DNA of 64,000 bases from Sergeia podlipaevii. Lineage: Eukaryota; Euglenozoa; Kinetoplastea; Trypanosomatida; Trypanosomatidae. Below, piece by piece: positions 48,501 through 56,986 of this stretch (positions within the stretch are counted from its first letter, which is position 1; each line of letters starts with the position of its first letter). The position numbers and the translations under genes were made by a program. The notes beneath the pieces are model-generated. The model made no database searches. It had not been told where the DNA came from and saw nothing but the letters and a program-made list of their open reading frames with translations. The stretch is from assembly GCA_030849805.1 (NCBI GenBank), contig JASANZ010002207.1:1-64000 (forward strand), written 5' to 3'.

Positions 48501-51278
48501 CGGGGTATGAAGAGAGCCGAGGACACGCCCCAGTCGCTGCACGGCAATGGTGGCGTTCAGGTCCACAGCCGCAAGCGCCGTAAGACTACTCGAGGTGCAA
48601 AGCAAGCCGCCGCGCTTTGGTGTCTTACCGCTACCGCCGATTCCACTCCTTCTCCATGTACAACTGTCTCTGTTTTCTAAATGACCTGAAGCGACTGGAC
48701 TTCCAGGCATGCTGAGCGCGACTGCAGAGGCAACACGCGAGAGACGTTGACGGCCACCAATGCGACGGCCATCGCTAACAGCCATAAATGGCAAATCTGT
48801 CCTTGGTGTCGTCGTGAGACTTTCTTCCCTTCTGCTTTCTTCTAGCGATAGCTGTGGCTGAGAGTCACCCAGCCTACTCCCGTTGAGTTCCTCACCTTCT
48901 ACATTCTCATTGTCGTCTTCGTCGTCGTCATCACTGAACGAGTGAGCGTGTCGAAACGCGGCCCAGCGCTCTGCCCTGCTCCACTGCAACCCAGAGGCAC
49001 AAACCTCCACCACTGTGCACGCCACAAAGGCAGCGTCGTATGTGTCGCGCAGGTAATGGAGCCACTCCTGGGCAAGTAAGATAGGACTTGGCACCACACC
49101 AGTGGCACTGCCACCGTCTTGTGTGGGTGTGCCAGAAGAGGAAGCAGAAGGATGCGTAAACATGGAGAGACCTGCCATGACGTTTCGCCGGAAGTGATGC
49201 AGCGCAGCGTAAAGAAAATTTTGAGTCGCGTAGACAGACACGCCATGCACCTCTACGAGCAACGCACAAACATCCGCAAACACAGAGTACGTCTTGCGCT
49301 TCACTGATTCACGCTTGCCAAGCGTGTCAGGGCCATCGCCACCAGCGGCGAGGTGACACACATGAGGGTTGCTGGTGTCGAAGCCACTCAGCGCAGCCTC
49401 CATAAATATCACAGCAATATTCCAGGCATCATCAGAGAAGCAGTGCGGTGGTGCCGGAGCCAGTGCGAAGGTACCATCACCACTGCTATTGCCTCCTCCT
49501 CCTCCTCCTCCTCCTCCTCCACCTCCACAGCGTTGATGATGGTGAAGCTGTCTTTCTCTGCAGAGTCGCGAGTATAATTGTGGCGAAGTATATGGCGCCA
49601 CTGCCGCACCAGCCGCATCCTCCACAGTGGTATCAAAGAAGTGCGTGACGAGAGGGAGTACTTGCTGCCGCTGCTTCTGCGAGGCCCCTCTCATCGCCTC
49701 TGGGTTGTTCTCTGTCCCACTAGGTGTGCCAGGAGCATAGGAGGAGGAGGTCACATGGGGTGAGTCAGCAGCAGCGGACCGCCACACTGTCGTCGGTGTG
49801 TTGGTCGCAGAGGAAGAGGGGGAGGGTGAGAGCTCATCTGCAAAACGGTAGGGATGGCGCTTGCGCTGCTGCTTTTCCTCGGCGTCCGTGGCAGTTAAGG
49901 TAGCGGAGCGTGCCTGGGGCGGCGGCAGCGAGACACGCAGGGAGCGCCAGACCGCACTAAGAGGATCGCGAAGCGCAAAGCAGCGACTTGCCGTGACTCC
50001 AATTCTGTCGGCTGTGAAGGGCCCGAAAGCGCAGGTGTCGTCCTCGCTTTCGTATCCCTCCTCCTCGCTTTCATCTTCACCCCCTCCGCCCATGTGAGGG
50101 TGGGAATAGAAAGTGGAACACGTCGCCTTCTGCTGCTGCTGTCGATGCTGTTCATGCCATTTTTCAACGTGTCGAGCGTAGTGCTCAATGTGAAACGGCG
50201 AGGAGGCGGCGCCTGGTGGAGCCGGTGTGGGCACCGCCCCGCTCAGCTCCAGCGGCGGGTAAGCATGACGGCCGTGCACGTGCCGATGAGCACCGAGCAG
50301 GCGAGCTCGCTGTCTCCACGCCGCGCCGAGCAGGTCCCACAACTGCAGCCAGAGCTGCTCCAGCGTCTCCGCTGGGAAGACATGGAGGGGGGCAGCTGTT
50401 GTTGCTGCTGCCGCCGCTGCTGGTAAAGTCACGCGATACCGGTACAGACGGTCCTGCAGACCCAGCGCGGTATCCTCTTGGATAAAGAGCCAGCTGTGGC
50501 GGTGTCGAAGTACTTCAAGAGGAATCAGCAGGTGCTGCGATAGACAAGTGAGGTCGCGCACGAGGGAGGCGTAACGAGGCTGTTCCGAGAGAAAGACAGA
50601 CGCTAGGTCAAACACGGCTGTGCGATGGTAATCCTCGCCTGCTGTATGACCATTATGCGCAGCGGTGGCAGCAGCGTCGTAGGCCTTACGGGCCAACAGT
50701 TCCACAAACTGCCTCTCTACATCCAATTCAATGGCAGATTCTTCATGAGAAGCTGCTGCATCACCTTTCTTTTGGTTTCCCATCTGCCCATGGCGCCATT
50801 CAAGAAGTGCCCGTAACAGCCGGGCCGCCTCAGCGTTCTTCTCAAGAATGATGGAAGATGTTGGCAATGTCATTGAACCTGTAGCATCTTCATTGTTGTT
50901 GTTGCTGCTGTCTTCATCGCCACCTCCGGCACCGGCAGCGGAGCGCTCACTCCACAATCTGCCTAAGACGAGTGCATCGCGGAAGTCCTCCAGGCAGCCA
51001 CGAACCAAACTTGTGGCGACGTTGGCGATGTTTGGATGAGAGAAGAGAGAGTGAGCCGTGTTGAGGGTGGATCGCACTACACAGGACACGCCGCTGCTAC
51101 ATGTGCCACCCTTCACGTCATTGGACAGAAATGGGGGATGATCTTGCGGCACCTGCATCGAAGACGAAAGACCGCCGTGACCTTCCAGCTTGCCCTCTAC
51201 CTGCGACCCGTTGTGGTGATGATGACTATCACAATGAGGATCCATATGACCGGGATAGGCATTGCTGCCCTGCTGCAT
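45561..51278 (-). CDS. TBCK-type RabGAP: TBC domain with C-terminal rhodanese-like domain (1905 aa)
   Basis: The frame runs to 51353, but that codon is TTG and lies upstream of a likely acceptor; the ATG at 51278 (MQQGSNAYPG) is preferred. The TBC domain lies at about residues 1310-1600, beginning ILRGEVWGVLLHVPP. Both dual-finger catalytic motifs are present: IxxDxxR as ITLDIPR (near 1351) and YxQ as YWQ in HYWQGVDSLCAVLL (near 1388). The combination IPRCHQY plus WQG.DSLCA is characteristic of TBCK. The last 95 residues look rhodanese-like (VVLVVGTGEEEG..., VFGAELIRCGVHCVSVL), completing the TBCK order; the family's N-terminal pseudokinase is not obvious in the very long, low-complexity first 900 residues. 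In animals TBCK belongs to the FERRY complex, which links mRNAs to early endosomes, and its activity as a RabGAP is debated. The length is about twice that of animal TBCK because of Gly, His, Ser and acidic inserts. Confidence 0.88.
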   Translation of the reverse strand: MQQGSNAYPGHMDPHCDSHHHHNGSQVEGKLEGHGGLSSSMQVPQDHPPFLSNDVKGGTCSSGVSCVVRSTLNTAHSLFSHPNIANVATSLVRGCLEDFRDALVLGRLWSERSAAGAGGGDEDSSNNNNEDATGSMTLPTSSIILEKNAEAARLLRALLEWRHGQMGNQKKGDAAASHEESAIELDVERQFVELLARKAYDAAATAAHNGHTAGEDYHRTAVFDLASVFLSEQPRYASLVRDLTCLSQHLLIPLEVLRHRHSWLFIQEDTALGLQDRLYRYRVTLPAAAAAATTAAPLHVFPAETLEQLWLQLWDLLGAAWRQRARLLGAHRHVHGRHAYPPLELSGAVPTPAPPGAASSPFHIEHYARHVEKWHEQHRQQQQKATCSTFYSHPHMGGGGEDESEEEGYESEDDTCAFGPFTADRIGVTASRCFALRDPLSAVWRSLRVSLPPPQARSATLTATDAEEKQQRKRHPYRFADELSPSPSSSATNTPTTVWRSAAADSPHVTSSSYAPGTPSGTENNPEAMRGASQKQRQQVLPLVTHFFDTTVEDAAGAAVAPYTSPQLYSRLCRERQLHHHQRCGGGGGGGGGGGGNSSGDGTFALAPAPPHCFSDDAWNIAVIFMEAALSGFDTSNPHVCHLAAGGDGPDTLGKRESVKRKTYSVFADVCALLVEVHGVSVYATQNFLYAALHHFRRNVMAGLSMFTHPSASSSGTPTQDGGSATGVVPSPILLAQEWLHYLRDTYDAAFVACTVVEVCASGLQWSRAERWAAFRHAHSFSDDDDEDDNENVEGEELNGSRLGDSQPQLSLEESRREESLTTTPRTDLPFMAVSDGRRIGGRQRLSRVASAVALSMPGSPVASGHLENRDSCTWRRSGIGGSGKTPKRGGLLCTSSSLTALAAVDLNATIAVQRLGRVLGSLHTPLLFLFPARTSCARTAGSNVNPGHCRDSHHPRVIAGGASSRSSNSSLSAWERLLAWRRLVEKHVARESGTQLGDALLEGTCYIEFIRLVRMAVLIECGDYSGSDNGDRDDDRVVGKGGPERERSGDGGAVASDREQDGNEEKEDERKKKQQQRRRGQLRYAAANHPFISGVIERGQLPAYAAVAGVTVVRQSTMAAAHDYSAVSSEPIVTASVLSSLSVFVSEDTLKKALAQSLASLSSSSAVPSSNNIGGSLQTLLGIVGQRQQGTSRRLLTMHNTGDSNGSSGSPYFGAQGATTRVGPMEAKVRAMLYSSDVEELDVQLHATHDMRALLVQLRGGDAALKARAIRSYLTDKMVAVAVVAQQGNISAVKGGGSAHAAAASMMPPVPAILRGEVWGVLLHVPPTHVREGIYHGLNTTRWSDSDRQITLDIPRCHQYHPLLSTPAGHEKLRRVIKAWLCLNPQWHYWQGVDSLCAVLLSVSFADEALVTAQLHEIIHHFIPFDNTAMNPSNNSSSGSGQSNTGAGDTNHQHRSVPFPSPAALHSSHQQRRQQQRHTHRRMKRLTMEERLHQISVLLRYTDPLLAYHLFDTLDCRPHLFAMGWVLTLFAHSLPTRKVYLLWDWILLHYVNAPHCVSCLCCAIVMQQRDSLLSSDFSECLTLLNSLADVDIPRVLRAATVLMQAVPPIIGCQPYGSTSKRDGTEAEGSVWGPRRLLSSALAYATVEFLLCAQKAATRGVKQQQWYGDRKSNGSNSGAAPSSSSPSYTIHWEDAGLYMVHLIYDTASPGREGHARQQQQRRYHLVGSLTALLPSLPTPEAAAVEQMPLREVQDAAMGIVRQLRNVVFAAVPSHYAMMTTAMGHNSNCSSSSSLSAFLSSSQQAGGVYAGLDPLVMKAASAPHVVLVVGTGEEEGREGEEPADVAAAAAAAVKEQYDWAVAQVFGAELIRCGVHCVSVLRGGVAQVKREAPHLLVLAMSQKNASQ

Positions 51279-51839
51279 ACAAATACGCCCCCCTCTTTCT
51301 CTCTCTCGCAGTGATGGATGAGCGTTCACACAACACAACAGCGCTATGCGCAAAAAGAGAAAGAATATATGTATAAAACACGAATATATAATGTATTAAA
51401 AATCACAAAGAGAGAGAAAAACAACAACAATAAAAAGAAGTCGATCAATAAGATACCTAAAGCTTTGAAGAAGATAAAAAAAATAATGAGAAAAAAATGA
51501 GGGTAAAAAACAATCAACTTAAGAAAAAAAAAAAAACAGAAAATAAAATGAAGAGGGGGGGGGGAGGATGGAGAGAAAGTGAGATGTGTCAACTAACTGC
51601 GTCAGTGCAAGACAAAGGATTATCCTTGTGTTTCTCTTCACTTTGTCTTATATTTATTAGAAAATATGTTTTAATATTAATATTAATATTTTTTTGTGTG
51701 TGTTGTCATCTGCAATTGCAAATATGGCGGATCTCGTTTCTTCTCTTCTCTTCTTTTTCTCCCGCATCTACACACGCACACACATACACACACACACGGA
51801 TAGCCATCACCATCACCACCTCTATCACAGACAGATGCA
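51279..51839. other. Intergenic region between REL1 and the TBCK-like gene
   Basis: AT-rich leader and 3' UTR with a G run at about 51555-51566 and an (AC) tract near 51774-51798. No other gene recognised. Confidence 0.6.
51344..51345 (-). promoter_or_regulatory. Predicted spliced-leader acceptor for the TBCK-like gene
   Basis: Minus strand: TTCTTTCTCTTTTTG then CGCATAG ending at 51344, 65 nt upstream of the ATG at 51278. It lies below the alternative codon at 51353, excluding it. Confidence 0.5.
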
Positions 51840-53339
51840 TTACGAAGCAGCGCCAGTCTCTACAGCAGATGCCTTGGCTTTTTCCAGAAGCTCCTCCCAC
51901 TTGCTCTCGACCAGCTTTTCTGCCTCCAAGTACACGTTGCGTATGAGAGTTTTGCGGAACTCTAGAGAGGTATTGAGTACCAGCTCATCGCCCTCCTTCA
52001 GAAAGTCCTTGAGCGCATCCTTGGCTAGCAGCAGCGCCACGTTTGCTTGCGTGACCTCCCCATTAGCCAAAGGCTCTCGTCCCACCTTGGACAAGACGTT
52101 ATTAAGTCTGCCATCGCTCACATTGTTCAGCAACAGACCATTAGCGGCCGCCTCTAGCTGCGGCAGCATCGTCTCCTTGATCACCGTCACGTTCCCTTTC
52201 ACGCGTCGCAGCGCACCCGCGCGGACCGTGTCTAGAAATGTCTCCTTGAGCTCTCGCTGCTTCCCTGGGTGCTTGAGTTCCATAAAGCTAGAGCACCGCA
52301 GTTTGATGATCGTTGACACGTTGAGCCTCTCGATCGAAGAATCACCACGCTTGACGTGGCGGATGACGACCCCCTCAGCGAGGTTCCCCTCTAAAGGATA
52401 GTTGCCCAGACCTAGAAGCGCAGGAAGAGGGGTGTGAAAGTTCTCAACATCAAACGCGAGGCACTGATCAAGCGTGCCGCGCACCAGCGGTTTTGAGTAG
52501 AGCAGATTGGGCACCTGAGAGCAAATTTCAGTAAAGTCATCGAACCCTAGCATTACGAAATCCTCATCTGCACCGGAGACAGAATATTTCAGGTCGAAAG
52601 CGAAGAAGTGCAGCTCTGGGCTGTACTGAGGAAACGGTTCCTGCTGGATAAGAACGCCAGATATAGGGAACTTCTTCCCATTGGGGAGCTTGCACCACTT
52701 CATGCTAGGAGGAACCAGCGGATGCGTGTACCTCGCGCCGAAGAGCTCTCCATTCAGCACAATGCGGCCAATGCGGTCAGCAATGCCGTATTTCTGTTTC
52801 AGCAGGGCCGCGATAGTTTGGATCTGAGCGGTGAACTCTTCTGCTAACACGTGATAGCCAAAAAAGTTTTCGTTTGGGTCCATGAGACAGCTCCGCTTCG
52901 CATATCGGACCTCCTCTTCATGAAGAAAGTAAATGCCAAAATTAGAGCCGTGCACCTTTTCGCACGCCACCCATCCTTGATTCGCCAGACCACTTGCTCG
53001 AATGTGCTCAATGCGTGTCTCACTGGGCAGATCAATCTCAATGTACGGTGCAAAACTCTCCTGGCTGTTAGCAAGTGGCGTGTACCCACGACGCTGCACC
53101 AGCATCGGCACGCTGTAATGAGATGAGCATGAGGATGACGAGGATGAAAGTGTACGCAGAGAGGCTGATGCCTTCATCAAAGCGCCGCCTTGCTTCCTCT
53201 CAACGACTCTGGAGGTGACGCCAAGGCTACCGTTGCTGCATACTGGTAGCAGCCGGCACGCATGCCTCAGAGCCACGTTGCAGCAGCCACTGTTACTACT
53301 GCTGATTGCTCTCGCGTGGAAGCGAACCAACGAGCGCAT
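51840..53339 (-). CDS. REL1: RNA-editing ligase 1, mitochondrial (499 aa)
   Basis: This ligase of the editosome reseals mRNA after U deletion/insertion in the kinetoplast. Covalent nucleotidyltransferase motif I is WVACEKVHGSNFGIY, with the adenylated lysine at residue 128. Further ligase motifs follow: LNGELFGARYTHPLV (motif III region), FFAFDLKYSVSG (IIIa), LEGNLAEGVVIRH (IV) and TIIKLRCSSFME (V). The downstream C-terminal helical region (DTVRAGALRRVKGNVTVI and beyond) is the part that contacts its OB-fold partner protein in the editosome. The sequence fits REL1 better than the shorter REL2. The first 75 residues are Arg/Ser-rich with few acids (MRSLVRFHARAISSSN), as expected of a mitochondrial presequence. 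A strong splice acceptor lies 23 nt upstream of the ATG. Its presence indicates a kinetoplastid with active editing. Confidence 0.97.
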   Translation of the reverse strand: MRSLVRFHARAISSSNSGCCNVALRHACRLLPVCSNGSLGVTSRVVERKQGGALMKASASLRTLSSSSSSCSSHYSVPMLVQRRGYTPLANSQESFAPYIEIDLPSETRIEHIRASGLANQGWVACEKVHGSNFGIYFLHEEEVRYAKRSCLMDPNENFFGYHVLAEEFTAQIQTIAALLKQKYGIADRIGRIVLNGELFGARYTHPLVPPSMKWCKLPNGKKFPISGVLIQQEPFPQYSPELHFFAFDLKYSVSGADEDFVMLGFDDFTEICSQVPNLLYSKPLVRGTLDQCLAFDVENFHTPLPALLGLGNYPLEGNLAEGVVIRHVKRGDSSIERLNVSTIIKLRCSSFMELKHPGKQRELKETFLDTVRAGALRRVKGNVTVIKETMLPQLEAAANGLLLNNVSDGRLNNVLSKVGREPLANGEVTQANVALLLAKDALKDFLKEGDELVLNTSLEFRKTLIRNVYLEAEKLVESKWEELLEKAKASAVETGAAS

Positions 53340-54151
53340 CTGAACAGTAATGTTGTTTACTTCTCAAGAAGAAGAAGAAAAAAGATCTCCTCCCCACAAC
53401 CACCACTTGTCGGTTTCTCGACTGCTTTTGAGGAAGTAAGGAATAGAAAAAGAACTATGCTTGATTTTATTGAATTCAACGCCACGAAAAGTAATTCTTC
53501 AAAGTACACAAGGATAATAAAAGTGATTAAAATAAAGGTTGAAAAGGTAAAAAAAAAAACAGAAAGAAAGGTAGTGAAAGGTGCATTTAAAAGAAATGCA
53601 CCACACACACTTGGTAAAAGAATAATAAAGAAAAATATGCACTGAGCTACATAGGCCATGCCGCACTGTCTAAACATTTTTCATCTTCTGACTTGTAGTC
53701 GATCGAGTCCCTTCACCTCTTCCCAAGTAGCAACTTCGAGCGTGTACTCCCAATAAACAACTCTTCACACACAAACACACACACACACACAAACAAACTC
53801 TAAAAAGATAAAAAAAGGGGAAAAAAGTACAAAGCAACACAAATAGTAACAATAACAGCGCAACGATAAAAATAAATATAAACACGTGTACAGCAATACA
53901 GCTACTTGCATCTTTGTAAAACACGGGCGACTAAACTTAAAAAAAAAAAAGCGTTCAGATATCCCTCGCGCAAATCTAAAAAAAAAACAGTTATGAAGCA
54001 AACAAAAAAACACACACACACAAACCTGGTGAATAACATAGCTACGGAGTAATGTGGTAAAGAATACCACCTCACTTCTATTTTCCCTCTCTTTTTGTAA
54101 GGAAGAGATGCACTCGCCTTTCCCCTTTCTCCTCTTGCTGTTCGCGCTCGC
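53340..54151. other. Intergenic region between the WDR20-like gene and REL1
   Basis: AT-rich DNA with A homopolymers, an (AC) tract near 53770-53791 and pyrimidine tracts on the transcribed strand. No coding region recognised. Confidence 0.6.
53363..53364 (-). promoter_or_regulatory. Predicted spliced-leader acceptor for REL1
   Basis: Minus strand: TTTTTTCTTCTTCTTCTTGAG ends at 53363 (one base longer than shown is irrelevant; core TTCTTCTTCTTGAG), 23 nt before the ATG at 53339. Confidence 0.6.
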
Positions 54152-56986
54152 TTACGCCTCTTTGAGTGCGACTGACCAGAACTTGACCTTCCCTCTGCCA
54201 CACATAGTAACCAAGAAGAAACTCGTGCCCCCGCCACCGACCTTGGAGCGGATTATGGCCTCCGGATGCAGAGAGAACGCCGCTGTTGGGCCCTCAATGA
54301 GAACGTAGTCCCTCCGTCTTCCACTGCTGAAGGCACTATTGTTCACGTCCTCGTGGAGGTTCCCAATGGAGGAGAAGAGTATGCCTTCCTCCTCATTGTG
54401 AGCGGCGTTACAGGGGGTGAAAAGAATTGGCCAATGCGAGACGCGTGTGTCGTAGGAAACTGCAATCACATCGACCCCAATGTACTGAGGCATGCCGGTA
54501 CCACTACGGCTCGCGGGCAGGGTGAGGGGAAGCACCGAAACGTTGTTCACCCAGCTCCTATGAAACTTCTTCTTCTCTAGGATTTGCAGCCCACCTCCTT
54601 TGCCACAGGCATTCATGCCACTACCACCTCCCATCCTGTTGTTCCCACCACCACCGCCAAGTTCGCTGATGTGGAACGCACTCAACCCCCTCAGCGCACC
54701 TGCACACCACCGGAACGATGTCATCGTGTCGTCCTCGCCAGAGGCGATGAGAATATCTGGGGTGAGAAGCTGTTGAATAGTGTTCGCAGTCCACGTCAGC
54801 GTCAGAATGCTTCCAACCGCGTTGTAATCATACACGGAGAGCGCGGTCAGAACCTCCAGCCCTGGTAGTCGCACAATAACAATCGTACCGTCGTTGCAAG
54901 AGATGGCCGCTATGTGCTCCTCCTCTCTATGGAAAAGAAGGGTCTGTTCAGAGGTGATAAGGGTGGTGCGGGGTCTCGCCTGCTTCTGTGGTGATGGAGG
55001 AGGGGGCGTCTTTGCACCAGGCAGCAGCGTGGGCGTCGAGAGCAATGGTGGAGAGTAGGAGGTCCAGACGCGGACGAAGAAGGAGGGAATGCGGAGGGCG
55101 ATGCACTCGATAGGGCGAAAGCCGAAGGACTGATTGCCCAACTGCCTCAGGATCCAGCTCCCCTGCGTGGTGACACAGAGCAGCAGGACTTGCCCACAAT
55201 CAAATCCAACAGCAAACAGTGAGGGCGGTACAGCGAAGAAGGACTGACCAGGCCTCTGCGTACCGCTGTCCTCCGCCAGCTTGATGCTACGCTTGCCGTT
55301 TCGCTTGGCAATTCCCGCGTACTCAGCCATTTGCGAGAGTCTCTTCTCCAGCCCACACTGAACTTCTTTAATCACCGATACGGGGGAACAGATCACCTTG
55401 ACACCTCGCCCTAGCGGGGAGCTGGACACGTTACCGGTGCCAGCCGTCGCTCCGTTGCAGGTGCTGCTGCCCCCATTAAAGTTCAGTCGCTGCACGATGC
55501 GGCCCTCAAGGATGCTGTGCACAAACACATCACCGTTTTGGTTGCCGAACATAAGGTAGGGCTCGACGACAAAGCCGACGAGTGCGGCGGAGGTGGTCTT
55601 GCGGTCCTCATCCGCGCCATTGAAGACCGTCTCAGACTGTTGGAAGAATGTCGGGGCGTCGGCGTCCGAGACACGCACGTCTCGAAAAGTGAGCGTGTTT
55701 GGGGCTACTATCGGACTTGCTGTCCCTCCTCTCTGCGGCTCCGCGGCCGCCGCAGCCCCAGAGGGTCCGCTGTCGCCGAAGCCAACAGGGGTAGGGGAGC
55801 TCGCACCGGAGGACGTTTCATAATAGCCGTCGCTGCCTTGCGTCGGGTGCACGTCTTCCTCGGCCATCATGAAGAGGTGCTGTGCGGTAACCTTGCGTGA
55901 TGCGATGCTCACAGAGAGTGTTTGGATAGGGGCACTGTAGAGAAAGCGGCCGTCTTGGTGTGCGATAAAGTAGATACTAAGGTGGTTGAATGAGTTGGCA
56001 GAGACAAGGGTGTGCTGGATAGGCGCGGCACCATACGGAGGCAGTGGTGCTGGTGGCGCGTTAGAAAGTGGCGGCTGCCCTGGCTGCTGCTGCTGCTGCT
56101 GCTCTGGAGTAGGGTCGGGCAGCTTGCCGCGCAAGACAAGATCGATCAGGTTGGGGGTGGAGTGGGTGCCGTGCACGCCTTCGGGAAAATTTTGGATATG
56201 CTGTGCGAGTGAAGAAGCCTTGGCGGCGGCGGCAGCGGCAGCGGTGCTGGCACCACTGGCAGCTGAGGAAGCCCCCGCGCCTGTGGGTGAGCCAGCCTCA
56301 GTACTGCCGCCTCCCCCTCCTCCGGTTGCCACAGGTGTGACACCGGGCCTGAAGGAGCTGCCGGCCTGAAAAGACGTGCCGGCGCCGCCTCCAGTACCGA
56401 CGCCGGTTGAGCTGCTACCAGCTGGCGCCTCGCTGTTGCTACTCTCCGGAGATATAAGTCCCATTGCCCGCTTCCACTGCACAGAGAGAAGCGTCTCCAT
56501 GTGAACCACATCGTTGTTGTCTTGACCTCTCGCCGCCGCCATGAAAGACCCCGTGGCGGCTGCTGGTGCGATGATGATCGTCTCCTGAGGAGGCAGACTA
56601 AGCGTGTCGAGGGTGGGGTTCTTGAGATCCACGAAGGACCCGTAGACCGCACCGCGGGCGTTGCCGGTGGTGACCACAGAAGGATATCCACTTGAGGTAT
56701 AGGCGCTGTTGATCGCGTTGACGAGCGACGCCTCTTGTTTAAACTGAACGCACGGCTCATCGTCGGTGCATGCGTTGTATCCTAAGGCGGATGCAGTGGC
56801 ACCACCACTGTTACCATCTTCGCCCAAGCCATCCCCAGGTGAAGAAGCTGGTGCTGGGGAAAGATCGGAGGACCTATACGAGTGATAGAGAGGGACACGA
56901 AAGCGTCCGTCCACGACTGGGTTCCAGCCTCTACCAGGTTCAGCATTAGATGTCTGTAGTAATGATGACTGTGAGTTGGAGTTCAT
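54152..56986 (-). CDS. WD40 protein resembling WDR20/DMWD (944 aa)
   Basis: The ATG at 56986 opens 944 codons. The first 320 residues are Ala/Gly/Ser-rich with one Gln run. WD-type blades then appear across about residues 320-944: HLSIYFIAHQDGRFLYSAP, EPYLMFGNQNGDVFVHSI, LFAVGFDCGQVLLLCV, HIAAISCNDGTIVIVRLPG, DILIASGEDDTMTSFRW and the final TMCGRGKVKFWSV. The pair SGEDDTMTSF... followed by KKFHRSWVNNVSVLPL (near 742 and 804) matches the order in WDR20 and DMWD, where 'ATGGEDDLVTVWS' is followed by 'GH.SWV..V.FD'. WDR20 is a cofactor that activates USP12/USP46 deubiquitinases. The WD40 call is firm; the WDR20 assignment is moderate and rests on motif order. No signal peptide or membrane segment. 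The insert between blades is long and unusually Gly/Ser-rich. Confidence 0.82.
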   Translation of the reverse strand: MNSNSQSSLLQTSNAEPGRGWNPVVDGRFRVPLYHSYRSSDLSPAPASSPGDGLGEDGNSGGATASALGYNACTDDEPCVQFKQEASLVNAINSAYTSSGYPSVVTTGNARGAVYGSFVDLKNPTLDTLSLPPQETIIIAPAAATGSFMAAARGQDNNDVVHMETLLSVQWKRAMGLISPESSNSEAPAGSSSTGVGTGGGAGTSFQAGSSFRPGVTPVATGGGGGGSTEAGSPTGAGASSAASGASTAAAAAAAKASSLAQHIQNFPEGVHGTHSTPNLIDLVLRGKLPDPTPEQQQQQQPGQPPLSNAPPAPLPPYGAAPIQHTLVSANSFNHLSIYFIAHQDGRFLYSAPIQTLSVSIASRKVTAQHLFMMAEEDVHPTQGSDGYYETSSGASSPTPVGFGDSGPSGAAAAAEPQRGGTASPIVAPNTLTFRDVRVSDADAPTFFQQSETVFNGADEDRKTTSAALVGFVVEPYLMFGNQNGDVFVHSILEGRIVQRLNFNGGSSTCNGATAGTGNVSSSPLGRGVKVICSPVSVIKEVQCGLEKRLSQMAEYAGIAKRNGKRSIKLAEDSGTQRPGQSFFAVPPSLFAVGFDCGQVLLLCVTTQGSWILRQLGNQSFGFRPIECIALRIPSFFVRVWTSYSPPLLSTPTLLPGAKTPPPPSPQKQARPRTTLITSEQTLLFHREEEHIAAISCNDGTIVIVRLPGLEVLTALSVYDYNAVGSILTLTWTANTIQQLLTPDILIASGEDDTMTSFRWCAGALRGLSAFHISELGGGGGNNRMGGGSGMNACGKGGGLQILEKKKFHRSWVNNVSVLPLTLPASRSGTGMPQYIGVDVIAVSYDTRVSHWPILFTPCNAAHNEEEGILFSSIGNLHEDVNNSAFSSGRRRDYVLIEGPTAAFSLHPEAIIRSKVGGGGTSFFLVTMCGRGKVKFWSVALKEA

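Noticed and set aside
51840..53339. RNA-editing ligase 2
   Set aside because: The C-terminal region and motif wording fit REL1; REL2 is shorter and more diverged.
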